Shown here: piece after piece, positions 27,749-35,775 of the stretch
Position numbering within the stretch: position 1 is the stretch's first letter
Layout: each line of letters begins with the position of its first letter
NCBI RefSeq assembly: GCF_002797445.1
Contig: NZ_PGEP01000001.1
Coordinates: 2,232,501 to 2,296,500 of the forward strand
Length of the DNA: 64,000 nt
Source of the DNA: Acidovorax sp. 69
GTDB lineage: Bacteria; Pseudomonadota; Gammaproteobacteria; Burkholderiales; Burkholderiaceae_C
Direction of reading: 5' to 3'
Notes under the pieces: generated by a model
The model's database searches: none
Told to the model about the DNA's origin: nothing
Seen by the model: the letters and a program-made list of their open reading frames with translations, nothing else
Made by a program: the position numbers and the translations under genes

Positions 27749-28411
27749 CTAGCGCCAATAGGGATTGCGATGGTGCGGGTAGTAAGGCCGCCCGCTGTCG
27801 TAGCCGTATTCAATCACCGTGACGGGCGGTGTGACGTAAGTGGGGGGCTGTTGGTAGACCGGTTGCGCAGGGTAGGTGGATGTCACTACGCCGGGCTGGC
27901 TGTAGACACCTTGTGCGGCATATGGGTCTGGCTGGGTGGAGTAGGTTTGACCTGCAGGCTGGACGTTCACTGGAATCCAACGACCCGGATCGTTCTGGGT
28001 CCGCGTGGTGTATTGCCTGCCAGCGTATTCGTAGACCACGTTGTAGCCTACGGTGCGGTTTTCATAGTAAGTCTCGGTGGTGCAGCGCTGCACGTTTTGG
28101 TACTGCGGCTGACCGTTGCCCTCGATCTGATTGCCCACGACGGCCCCACCCAGCACGCCAATGGCGGTGGCGGCAGCACGGCCACTGCCTTTGCCAATGC
28201 TGTTACCGACAGCGCCGCCTGCGATGGCGCCAATCACGGCGCCAGTCCCTGTGGTGCGGTTGCCGTTGTAAACGGTTTCATTGCCGCATACCTGCTGAGG
28301 GATGCCGACCTGCTGAACGATGGGCGTCGCAGACAACACGCGGCCCTGTTCTTGCGCACTGGCCATGGTGGCGATGGCTGCCATGGCAGAAAAAATGACG
28401 ATCTTTTTCAT
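27749..28411 (-). CDS. Exported glycine-zipper (17-kDa antigen/SlyB-like) protein
   Basis: A 220-residue protein with a signal peptide cleaved near MASAQEQG. A glycine-zipper double-membrane motif spans about 56-97 (GAVIGAIAGGAVGNSIGKG and AIGVLGGAVVGNQIEG), followed by a Tyr/Pro/Gln-rich C-terminus ending HHRNPYWR. No lipobox cysteine is present, unlike SlyB. It probably sits in or near the outer membrane and is often stress-linked in this family; the exact role is unknown. The C-terminal low-complexity part should be flexible. Confidence 0.75.
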   Translation of the reverse strand: MKKIVIFSAMAAIATMASAQEQGRVLSATPIVQQVGIPQQVCGNETVYNGNRTTGTGAVIGAIAGGAVGNSIGKGSGRAAATAIGVLGGAVVGNQIEGNGQPQYQNVQRCTTETYYENRTVGYNVVYEYAGRQYTTRTQNDPGRWIPVNVQPAGQTYSTQPDPYAAQGVYSQPGVVTSTYPAQPVYQQPPTYVTPPVTVIEYGYDSGRPYYPHHRNPYWR

Positions 28412-28562
28412 GGAGAAACTCCTTTTCGGGTCGGTACATAACGCACCAGACGGAAGAAAAGTTTAGGCCCGTAAGGTCAATTCGGGGCCTGGCCGTCGTA
28501 AATCTGCGTAAAGATTTGTGCGATTTTCCCGTGTTGGCTGGCAAATCTCAGCCAGATCCCTG

Positions 28563-28976
28563 TCAGTCAGATCCACTTCCGCGGGTTTGTCCGGTTTTGT
28601 GTTCTGCGTCCAGCCATGTTTGCCATTGATCGGGAGCGTAGCCCACAGAAAGCCGGGTATGGCCTGCGCTGCGCCACTCGACCACAGGGCGTTTGATCAC
28701 GCTCGGCTGGCTTTGCATGAGAGCGCTGGCGCTGGCGTCGTCTTTCACTGCCGCCTGCACGTCGGCCTCCAGCTTTCTCCAGGTGGTCCCCTGGCGGTTG
28801 ACCAGCTTGTGCCAGCCCAGGGCGTTCATCCAATCGGGGAGATGTTCCGTGGGGACGCCTTGTTTTTTGAAGTCATGAAACTGGTAGTCGAGCCCATGTT
28901 CGGTGAACCAGAGGCGGGATTTTTTGACGGTATCGCAGTTCGGAATACCGTAGAGGGTCATGCTCACGTTTTTCAT
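28563..28976 (-). CDS. ArsC/Spx-fold reductase, YffB type
   Basis: A 137-residue thioredoxin-fold protein of the ArsC family. The active-site cysteine is in LYGIPNCDTVKKSR, and the family arginine/proline region is SQPSVIKRPVVEW. The wording matches the YffB branch, whose substrate is uncertain (glutathione-linked reduction has been suggested), rather than true arsenate reductase. Starts at 28976 or 28961 are both possible; I chose the first. It is divergent from folC over 60 nt. Confidence 0.82.
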   Translation of the reverse strand: MKNVSMTLYGIPNCDTVKKSRLWFTEHGLDYQFHDFKKQGVPTEHLPDWMNALGWHKLVNRQGTTWRKLEADVQAAVKDDASASALMQSQPSVIKRPVVEWRSAGHTRLSVGYAPDQWQTWLDAEHKTGQTRGSGSD

Positions 28977-29036
28977 GCCGAGCATCATCCTCGAAATTCA
29001 AATGGTGAAGTCAGCTCGGCGACAATCCCCCGCTGT

Positions 29037-30362
29037 ATGCAAATCAAACCCCACACACTGGAAGGGTGGCTGCGCCACTGCGAGCAGTTGCACCCCCACA
29101 ACATTGACATGGGCCTGGACCGGGTCAGTGAAGTTGCGCGTCGTATGGCGCTGCGTTTTGAGTGTCCTGTGATCACGGTGGCGGGCACCAATGGGAAGGG
29201 CTCCACCTGCGCCATGCTGGAAGCCGTGGCCCAGCAGTCGGGCTACCGAACCGGGGTGTACACATCGCCCCATTTGGTGCACTTTGAGGAGCGCTGCCGT
29301 GTACACGGGGAGAGCGTTTCTGCATCTGATTTGATAGCGCACTTTGATGCTGTGGAGTGCGCGAGAACGCAAAATGGCAATGAAATATCCCTGACCTATT
29401 TTGAGTTCACTACCCTGGCTATCCTTCGGTTGATGAGCCACTCGCTGCTGGATGTTGCGATTCTTGAGGTGGGGCTGGGCGGTCGTCTCGATGCGACGAA
29501 CATCATTGATGCCGACTGCGCCATCATCACCAGCATCGACATCGATCACATTGAATATCTTGGGCCCGATCGCGAGAGCATTGGCCGCGAGAAGGCGGGC
29601 ATCATGCGCACCGGTCGCCCTGTGATCGTGAGCGATCCCGTGGCCCCGCAGAGTGTGGTGGACCATGCGCGGGAGATTGGTGCGGACCTCTGGAGTTTCG
29701 GGCGCGATTTCAATTTCTCGGGTGACAAGCAGCAATGGAACTGGGCGGGGCGCGGTCGGCGTTATGCGGGGCTCGCATATCCCTCCTTGCGCGGAGCGAA
29801 CCAGTTGGTCAATGCCTCGGGCGTGCTGGCTGCGCTGGAGGCCTTGCGGGATCGACTTCCCGTGACCGCGCAGGCGGTGCGCAATGGCTTGGCTTTGGTT
29901 GAGCTTCCAGGCCGGTTCCAGATCGTGCCGGGCCAGCCGACCTTGGTGTTGGATGTGGCACACAACCCCCATTCTGTGGCGGCACTCACGGCCAATCTGG
30001 ATGCGATGGGGTTCTTTCCCACCACGCATGCGGTGTTTGGCGCCATGGCTGACAAGGACCTGGCGCCCATGCTGGCCAAGGTGGGCCCCTTGGTGGACCG
30101 TTGGTACTTCACCAATCTGCCAACCCCCCGCGCTGAGTCTGCGGCTACCTTGCAGCAGAAATGGAATGCCGTCCACATGGTGGCGGGCGGCCGGCGTGAA
30201 GTCACGTCCACCTTGCATGCCGACCCCATGCGGGCCTTGCAGGCAGCGGTCGCTGCCGCAGACCCCGCTGATAGAATCGTGGTCTTTGGCTCGTTTTACA
30301 CGGTAGGTGGTGTGCTGATCAACGGAACACCTCGCCTGCACGCCAAACATCTGGGCGCATAA
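29037..30362 (+). CDS. folC: Bifunctional dihydrofolate synthase / folylpolyglutamate synthase
   Basis: A 441-residue Mur-ligase-family enzyme adding glutamate to dihydropteroate and folates. The P-loop is VAGTNGKGSTCAM. SLTYFEFTTLAIL and LGGRLDATNIIDAD mark the central domain and LDVAHNPHS the C-terminal domain. The ATG at 29037 gives the family start (QIKPHTLEGWL). It heads the folC, SPOR protein, cvpA, purF series also known from E. coli, but without accD in front. Confidence 0.95.
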   Translation: MQIKPHTLEGWLRHCEQLHPHNIDMGLDRVSEVARRMALRFECPVITVAGTNGKGSTCAMLEAVAQQSGYRTGVYTSPHLVHFEERCRVHGESVSASDLIAHFDAVECARTQNGNEISLTYFEFTTLAILRLMSHSLLDVAILEVGLGGRLDATNIIDADCAIITSIDIDHIEYLGPDRESIGREKAGIMRTGRPVIVSDPVAPQSVVDHAREIGADLWSFGRDFNFSGDKQQWNWAGRGRRYAGLAYPSLRGANQLVNASGVLAALEALRDRLPVTAQAVRNGLALVELPGRFQIVPGQPTLVLDVAHNPHSVAALTANLDAMGFFPTTHAVFGAMADKDLAPMLAKVGPLVDRWYFTNLPTPRAESAATLQQKWNAVHMVAGGRREVTSTLHADPMRALQAAVAAADPADRIVVFGSFYTVGGVLINGTPRLHAKHLGA

Positions 30363-30384
30363 GGTCCGCACGAGTCGTTACTCC

Positions 30385-31221
30385 ATGGCATTTTTCAAGT
30401 TTCGGTGGCCCGGTCAGGGCGAGCAGCAACAGGCCGAAAAGCCGTCCAAGCGCCCGCGAACCCCACAGGGCGAGAGTATTGAGGTCATGCGCCGTCGTGC
30501 CCGACATCGGCTGATTGGCGCTGCGGTGCTGGTGTTGCTGGGGGTGATTGGATTTCCGCTGCTGTTTGATACCCAGCCACGCCCTATTCCGGTGGATATT
30601 CCCATTGAGATTCCAGACCGGAACAAGGTAGCTCCCTTGGTGGTACCTGCGCCCGTGGCCGAGGTGCCTGCCGCGAAACCTGCGGCCCCTGTTGTGCCGC
30701 AAGCCGCAGCTGTGACCCCGCGTTTGTCGCCGTCGCGCAGCGCGGCTGCCAACGGGCTGTCGGAAGGCGAAGAACTGGTGCAGGGGACTCGCCCTGCGGT
30801 GTCCAAGCCTGCCTCGGTCGCTGCCGCGCCTGTGGTTGCGCCCAAACCGGAGGTAAAGCACGACACCAAGCCTCCCGTTGCACCTGCGCCCGAACCAAAG
30901 CCGACACGCACCGACGACTCCCTGCGCGCACGAGCGCTGCTGGAGGGCCGCAGTGCTGAGTCCGCACCGCCTGCAGTAGCCGGGGCCGAAGATGGGCGGT
31001 TTATTGTGCAAGTGGGGGCTTTTGCCGATGCGGACAAAGCCCGCGAAGCGCGCGCCAAAGTAGAGCGTTCCGGTCTCAAGACCTACACCCAGGTAGTGGA
31101 TACCAAGGACGGAAAGCGCACGCGGGTTCGCGTGGGGCCTTTCACCAACCGGGTCGAGGCCGACAAGGCGGCTGCGCGCATCAAGGCGCTGGACCTGTCT
31201 GCTTCGGTGCTCACGCTGTAA
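30385..31221 (+). CDS. SPOR-domain inner-membrane protein (DedD-like)
   Basis: A 278-residue single-pass protein. It has a basic cytosolic N-terminus, a membrane segment at about 42-62 (RLIGAAVLVLLGVIGFPLLF), a long Pro/Ala/Lys-rich periplasmic linker, and a C-terminal SPOR domain from about 204 (RFIVQVGAFADADKAREARA). SPOR domains bind denuded septal peptidoglycan, so it should act at the division site. It lies 22 nt after folC and 22 nt before cvpA, the place of dedD in E. coli. Confidence 0.9.
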   Translation: MAFFKFRWPGQGEQQQAEKPSKRPRTPQGESIEVMRRRARHRLIGAAVLVLLGVIGFPLLFDTQPRPIPVDIPIEIPDRNKVAPLVVPAPVAEVPAAKPAAPVVPQAAAVTPRLSPSRSAAANGLSEGEELVQGTRPAVSKPASVAAAPVVAPKPEVKHDTKPPVAPAPEPKPTRTDDSLRARALLEGRSAESAPPAVAGAEDGRFIVQVGAFADADKAREARAKVERSGLKTYTQVVDTKDGKRTRVRVGPFTNRVEADKAAARIKALDLSASVLTL

Positions 31222-31243
31222 AAGGCCCAGGTTTCTGGCATCT

Positions 31244-31732
31244 ATGGCTGCGCTGGATTGGATTTTTGTCGCGGTGCTGCTCGCCTCGATGCTGATCGGG
31301 GCGTGGCGCGGTCTGGTGTTCGAGGTGTTGTCGCTCTTGGGGTGGGTGGTGTCTTTTTTTGTTGCGCAGTGGTTTGCGGCAGATATGGCGGCCCTGCTGC
31401 CCATGGGTGATTCCGCAGGTTCGCTGCGTTATGCGGCAGGTTTTGTGGTGGTTTTTGTAGCGGCGGTTTTTGTTTGCGGGTTTTTGACCTGGCTGGCCAA
31501 GAAGCTCGTGGAGGCCATTGGCCTGCGACCAGCCGATCGCACGCTGGGGGCTGTGTTTGGAGTGCTGCGGGGGCTGGTGCTGTTGTTGGCCTTGACCGTC
31601 GTGGTGGGTTTGACTTCACTGCACGAAGCCGCTTGGTGGCAGGAATCGCAGGGTGCCCCGGTACTGGCGGAAGTGCTCAGGGGCTTGAAACCGGCATTGC
31701 CGGAAGAATTTGGTAGGCATCTGCCTTCTTGA
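31244..31732 (+). CDS. cvpA: CvpA-family membrane protein
   Basis: A 162-residue inner-membrane protein with four hydrophobic segments (DWIFVAVLLASMLIGAWRGL at the start). It matches the CvpA family, linked in E. coli to colicin V production and to envelope stress tolerance. It precedes purF by 80 nt, as in many proteobacteria. Confidence 0.9.
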   Translation: MAALDWIFVAVLLASMLIGAWRGLVFEVLSLLGWVVSFFVAQWFAADMAALLPMGDSAGSLRYAAGFVVVFVAAVFVCGFLTWLAKKLVEAIGLRPADRTLGAVFGVLRGLVLLLALTVVVGLTSLHEAAWWQESQGAPVLAEVLRGLKPALPEEFGRHLPS

Positions 31733-31812
31733 GATATCACTGCGGCAGCGGCCAGAAGCTGTTGTTGCATGGTTGCCGCGGGGCTGTTCCCGCAAACGGA
31801 TGGAATACAACT

Positions 31813-33318
31813 ATGTGTGGAATCGTCGGCGTCGTCAGTCCAGCGCCCGTCAATCAGCTGATCTATGACGCTTTGCTGCTTTTGCAGCACCGCGGTCAGG
31901 ACGCAGCGGGCATCGTGACCCAGCAGGGCCGCAAGTTCTTCATGCACAAGGCCAAGGGCATGGTGCGCGATGTGTTCCGCACCCGCAACATGCGCGCGCT
32001 GCCGGGCAATGTGGGCCTGGGTCAGGTGCGTTACCCCACGGCAGGCAATGCCTACAGCGAAGAAGAAGCGCAGCCGTTTTACGTCAATGCTCCGTTCGGC
32101 ATCGTGCTGGTGCACAACGGCAACCTGACCAATGCCCGCGAGCTGCGCACTGAGTTGTTCCAGACGGACCATCGCCATACAAACACGGACAGCGATTCGG
32201 AAGTCCTGTTGAATGTGTTTGCCCATGAGCTTGAACGTGCCACCCGTGGTGTGCCTCTGCAGCCCGAAGAGGTGTTCACCGCTGTGCGCGCTGTGCACAA
32301 ACGTATCAAAGGTTCATATGCCGTGATCGCATCGATTGCGGGCCATGGTTTGCTGGCTTTCCGCGACCCGCATGGAATCCGCCCGCTGGCCATGGGGCGC
32401 AGTCAGGATGGCACCGTGATGGTGGGCAGCGAGTCGGTCGCGCTGGAGGGCACATCGCATGTGTTCGAGCGCAATATCAATCCTGGTGAGGCGATCTTCA
32501 TCACGATGGACGGCAAGGTACATGCCAGCCAATGCGCGGACAACCCGCAGCTCAACCCCTGTATCTTTGAATTCGTCTATCTGGCGCGTCCAGACTCGGT
32601 GCTCGATGGCATTTCTGTCTACCAGGCCCGTCTGAACCTGGGCGAGGCGCTGGCCAAACGCGTGGTGTCCACCGTGCCACCCAGCGAAATCGATGTGATC
32701 ATCCCGATCCCTGAGTCCAGCCGCCCCAGCGCGACGCAACTGGCGCATCTGTTGGGCGTTCCCTACCGGGAGGGTTTTGTCAAGAACCGCTACGTGGGTC
32801 GTACCTTCATCATGCCAGGGCAGGGCGTCCGCAAGAAGTCTGTGCGTCAGAAGCTCAACGTGATCGCCAGTGAATTCAAGGGCCGCAATGTGCTGCTGGT
32901 GGATGACTCGATCGTGCGTGGCACGACCAGCCGTGAAATCGTGCAGATGGCGCGCGACGCAGGTGCTCGCAAGGTGTATCTGGCCAGCGCGGCTCCACCG
33001 GTGCGTTACCCCAATGTGTACGGTATCGATATGCCAACCAGCAGCGAACTTGTGGCCCATGACCGCACAGTCGAAGAAATTCGCCAGGCGATTGGTTGCG
33101 ACGCACTCATCTATCAAGACGTGGATGGCATGAAGAAGGCTGTGGGTTCGCTCAACAGCGCTATCGTGGGGTTTGATGCGTCTTGCTTCGACGGGGTCTA
33201 TGTGACGGGTGACATTACCGCCGAAGGCATTGCCCGCCTGAACGAAGGGCGTGTAGGGGTGGAAGAAGGCGAGGAGGATACGTCCCGTCTCGCACTTCCG
33301 AACGCCCAGGAGGCGTGA
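31813..33318 (+). CDS. purF: Amidophosphoribosyltransferase
   Basis: A 501-residue first enzyme of purine synthesis, making phosphoribosylamine from PRPP and glutamine. The N-terminal cysteine after the initiator (MCGIVGVV) is the glutaminase nucleophile. The PRPP-binding motif is VLLVDDSIVRGTTSREI in the second half. The ATG at 31813 is fixed by this nucleophile. Confidence 0.97.
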   Translation: MCGIVGVVSPAPVNQLIYDALLLLQHRGQDAAGIVTQQGRKFFMHKAKGMVRDVFRTRNMRALPGNVGLGQVRYPTAGNAYSEEEAQPFYVNAPFGIVLVHNGNLTNARELRTELFQTDHRHTNTDSDSEVLLNVFAHELERATRGVPLQPEEVFTAVRAVHKRIKGSYAVIASIAGHGLLAFRDPHGIRPLAMGRSQDGTVMVGSESVALEGTSHVFERNINPGEAIFITMDGKVHASQCADNPQLNPCIFEFVYLARPDSVLDGISVYQARLNLGEALAKRVVSTVPPSEIDVIIPIPESSRPSATQLAHLLGVPYREGFVKNRYVGRTFIMPGQGVRKKSVRQKLNVIASEFKGRNVLLVDDSIVRGTTSREIVQMARDAGARKVYLASAAPPVRYPNVYGIDMPTSSELVAHDRTVEEIRQAIGCDALIYQDVDGMKKAVGSLNSAIVGFDASCFDGVYVTGDITAEGIARLNEGRVGVEEGEEDTSRLALPNAQEA

Positions 33319-33399
33319 AGAACTCCTCCCGTTCAAGGGCTTGTCGTGCGGTGGGGTGGCGCGTCGCCCTGTGCCCGTCGAATTGACTGAATCTTGAAA

Positions 33400-33419
33400 C
33401 TGGCCCCTTGAGGGGCCAG
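33400..33419 (+). promoter_or_regulatory. Perfect hairpin directly upstream of gltX
   Basis: CTGGCCCC, loop TTGA, GGGGCCAG: an 8-bp perfect stem ending 11 nt before the gltX ATG. No T-tract follows, so it is unlikely to be a simple terminator. The only purine-rich ribosome-binding candidate (AGGGG) lies inside the stem. Confidence 0.5.
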
Positions 33420-33430
33420 AACTTATTGAT

Positions 33431-34852
33431 ATGACTGAAAACATTGCCTCCGGTACGGGCCGCATTCGCACCCGTTTTGCACCATCGCCCACGGGCTTTA
33501 TTCACCTGGGCAACATTCGCTCGGCGCTCTATCCGTGGGCGTTTGCGCGTGCCACGGGTGGAGATTTCATTTTGCGTATTGAAGACACCGATCTGGAGCG
33601 TTCAAGCCAGGCGGCGGTGGATGTGATCATTGAGGGCATGGCCTGGCTGGGCCTCGATCATGATGAGGGTCCTTTCTATCAGATGCAGCGAATGGACCGC
33701 TACAAAGCAGTGCTCGCCGATTTGCAGTCTGCCGGTCATGTGTATCCCTGCTACATGAGCGTTGCGGAACTCGATGCCTTGCGTGAAAAGCAGATGGCAG
33801 CCAAGGAAAAGCCCCGTTATGACGGCACTTGGCGTCCTGAAGAAGGCAAGGTTTTGCCAACGGTTCCTGCGGGGGTGCAACCGGTGCTGCGTTTCAAGAA
33901 TCCGCAGGGCGGTGTCGTGGCCTGGGAAGACAAGGTCAAGGGGCGCATTGAAATCAGCAATGATGAACTCGATGACCTCGTGATTGCGCGGCCTGACGGA
34001 ACGCCCACCTACAACTTCTGCGTGGTGGTAGACGATATCGATATGGCCATCACGCATGTCATTCGGGGTGATGACCATGTGAACAACACGCCGCGCCAGA
34101 TCAACATCTTCCGTGCACTGGGCCAGGAACCCCCGGTATACGCCCATCTGCCCACAGTGCTCAACGAGCAGGGCGAGAAGATGAGTAAGCGCAACGGCGC
34201 CAAGCCTGTCACGCAGTACCGTGATGAAGGTTATCTGCCCGATGCCATGGTGAACTACCTGGCGCGCTTGGGCTGGAGCCACGGCGACGATGAGATCTTC
34301 AGCCGTGAGCAGTTCCTGCAGTGGTTCAACCTGGACCACCTGGGCCGCAGCGCGGCGCAGTTCGATGAAGCCAAGCTGCGCTGGGTGAATGCCCAGCACC
34401 TGAAGGCCATGGCCGACGATGCGCTGGCGGTGCTGGTGATGCCGCAATTGCAGCAGCGTGGTGTTTCGGCGGAGGCGCTGGCCGATGGACGCTTGCCCCG
34501 TATCTGTGCACTGTTCAAAGACCGCTGCGATACAACCGTTGCTCTTGCCGACTGGGCGCATGTGTTTTATGGCGAGGTGACCCCTGTCGATGCCGAACGT
34601 GCTCAGCATGTCACGGAAGCTATTGCTCCTGCGCTGGATGCCTTGGCCGATGTACTGTCTGCCTGCGAATGGGACAAGGCATCTATCAGTGCTGCGTTGA
34701 AGCAGGTGCTGGCTGCGCAGGGCCTCAAGATGCCCCAGTTGGCCATGCCTGCGCGGGTCTTGACCGTGGGCACGGCACACACCCCATCCGTTGATGCCGT
34801 GCTGGAACTGGTCGGACGTGAAAAAGTTGTAGCGCGTTTGCGAAACCGTTAA
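33431..34852 (+). CDS. gltX: Glutamate-tRNA ligase
   Basis: A 473-residue class I aminoacyl-tRNA synthetase. The HIGH-equivalent is [11 protein letters not shown] at about 18-28 and the KMSKS-equivalent is [11 protein letters not shown] near 253. The C-terminal helical anticodon-binding domain is present. Its end overlaps the predicted promoter of the tRNA cluster, which contains tRNA-Glu, its substrate. Confidence 0.96.
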   Translation: MTENIASGTGRIRTRFAPSPTGFIHLGNIRSALYPWAFARATGGDFILRIEDTDLERSSQAAVDVIIEGMAWLGLDHDEGPFYQMQRMDRYKAVLADLQSAGHVYPCYMSVAELDALREKQMAAKEKPRYDGTWRPEEGKVLPTVPAGVQPVLRFKNPQGGVVAWEDKVKGRIEISNDELDDLVIARPDGTPTYNFCVVVDDIDMAITHVIRGDDHVNNTPRQINIFRALGQEPPVYAHLPTVLNEQGEKMSKRNGAKPVTQYRDEGYLPDAMVNYLARLGWSHGDDEIFSREQFLQWFNLDHLGRSAAQFDEAKLRWVNAQHLKAMADDALAVLVMPQLQQRGVSAEALADGRLPRICALFKDRCDTTVALADWAHVFYGEVTPVDAERAQHVTEAIAPALDALADVLSACEWDKASISAALKQVLAAQGLKMPQLAMPARVLTVGTAHTPSVDAVLELVGREKVVARLRNR

Positions 34853-34867
34853 AAATCTGTCTATAAT
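34838..34867 (+). promoter_or_regulatory. Predicted sigma-70 promoter of the tRNA cluster
   Basis: TTGCGA (34838-34843) and a consensus TATAAT (34862-34867) with an 18-nt spacer. The promoter straddles the gltX stop codon and points at the tRNA genes, starting 50 nt downstream. Confidence 0.75.
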
Positions 34868-34917
34868 TCAAGGCTCAGGTGATGACAAAAAACACAGTGT
34901 GATTGATGTCATTAAGT

Positions 34918-34993
<76 letters not shown>

Positions 34994-35034
34994 AGATTTG
35001 TCAGTTTGTTGTTATCGGTTAGTTCCAAGGTTTT

Positions 35035-35110
35035 GACCCCATCGTCTAGAGGCCTAGGACATCACCCTTTCACGGTGAGTACCGGGGTTCGAATCCCCGT
35101 GGGGTCGCCA
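35035..35110 (+). tRNA. tRNA-Glu (TTC), copy 1
   Basis: A 76-nt cloverleaf with encoded CCA. Acceptor GACCCCA/TGGGGTC, anticodon loop CTTTCAC with anticodon TTC, T-arm GGTTCGAAT. Confidence 0.96.
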
Positions 35111-35162
35111 AGTTGTAGCGCTTGGCTTGTGTTGAGAAACGCAAGCGAAAAGCTGCCTGCCA

Positions 35163-35239
35163 GGAGTGGTAGTTCAGTTGGTTAGAATACCGGCCTGTCA
35201 CGCCGGGGGTCGCGGGTTCGAGTCCCGTCCACTCCGCCA
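35163..35239 (+). tRNA. tRNA-Asp (GTC), copy 1
   Basis: A 77-nt cloverleaf with encoded CCA. Acceptor GGAGTGG/CCACTCC, anticodon loop CTGTCAC with anticodon GTC, T-arm GGTTCGAGT. Confidence 0.96.
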
Positions 35240-35242
35240 GTC

Positions 35243-35279
35243 AAAAACCTTTGCAAGTTTCTTGCATGCAGGGGTTTTT
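35243..35279 (+). terminator. Terminator-like hairpin between the two tRNA units
   Basis: Outer arms AAAAACC and GGTTTTT enclose TGCAAG-TTT-CTTGCA with a small internal loop, ending in T5. If it works, the second tRNA unit receives only read-through transcripts or needs its own promoter. Confidence 0.6.
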
Positions 35280-35297
35280 CTTTGGCTTAAGTCAAAG
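35280..35297. repeat. 18-nt near-perfect palindrome before the second tRNA unit
   Basis: CTTTGGCTTAAGTCAAAG, with one G/T mismatch at symmetric positions. It lies 6 nt before the second tRNA-Ala. It could be an operator or a processing hairpin; nothing more can be said. Confidence 0.4.
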
Positions 35298-35303
35298 AGG
35301 TTT

Positions 35304-35379
<76 letters not shown>

Positions 35380-35420
35380 AGATTTGTCAGTTTGTTGTTA
35401 TCGGTTAGTTCCAAGGTTTT

Positions 35421-35496
35421 GACCCCATCGTCTAGAGGCCTAGGACATCACCCTTTCACGGTGAGTACCGGGGTTCGAATCCCCGTGGGGTCGCCA
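35421..35496 (+). tRNA. tRNA-Glu (TTC), copy 2
   Basis: Identical to the gene at 35035-35110. Confidence 0.96.
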
Positions 35497-35548
35497 AGTT
35501 GTAGCGCTTGGCTTGTGTTGAGAAACGCAAGCGAAAAGCTGCCTGCCA

Positions 35549-35625
35549 GGAGTGGTAGTTCAGTTGGTTAGAATACCGGCCTGTCACGCCGGGGGTCGCG
35601 GGTTCGAGTCCCGTCCACTCCGCCA
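35549..35625 (+). tRNA. tRNA-Asp (GTC), copy 2
   Basis: Identical to the gene at 35163-35239. Confidence 0.96.
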
Positions 35626-35633
35626 GTCATCCA

Positions 35634-35666
35634 CCGCTGCAGTCGCAAGGCTGCAGCGGTTTTTTT
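35634..35666 (+). terminator. Intrinsic terminator of the tRNA cluster
   Basis: CCGCTGCAG (35634-35642), loop TCGCAAGG, CTGCAGCGG (35651-35659) and T7. Strong, 8 nt after the last tRNA. Confidence 0.9.
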
Positions 35667-35775
35667 GTTTCTGGGGCCGGATGCGTCTATTTTGGGTTGA
35701 AAATCGGCGGTGCAAAAATGTGTAACAGCCCCGCTGCGCTGAGGGCGGGGCGAGCGAAACATCAATAAGGTGCCC

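Noticed and set aside
29330..29390. AT-rich stretch in folC resembling the palindrome family (TTTGATAGCG ... CAAAATGGCAATGAAA)
   Set aside because: No complementary core arms, and the encoded protein segment aligns with ordinary FolC sequence without a clear insertion.
35697..35775. Possible cyclic-di-GMP riboswitch before the GGDEF-EAL gene
   Set aside because: There is a GCCCCGC/GCGGGGC hairpin near 35728-35752, but none of the conserved GEMM-type bases or receptor motifs.
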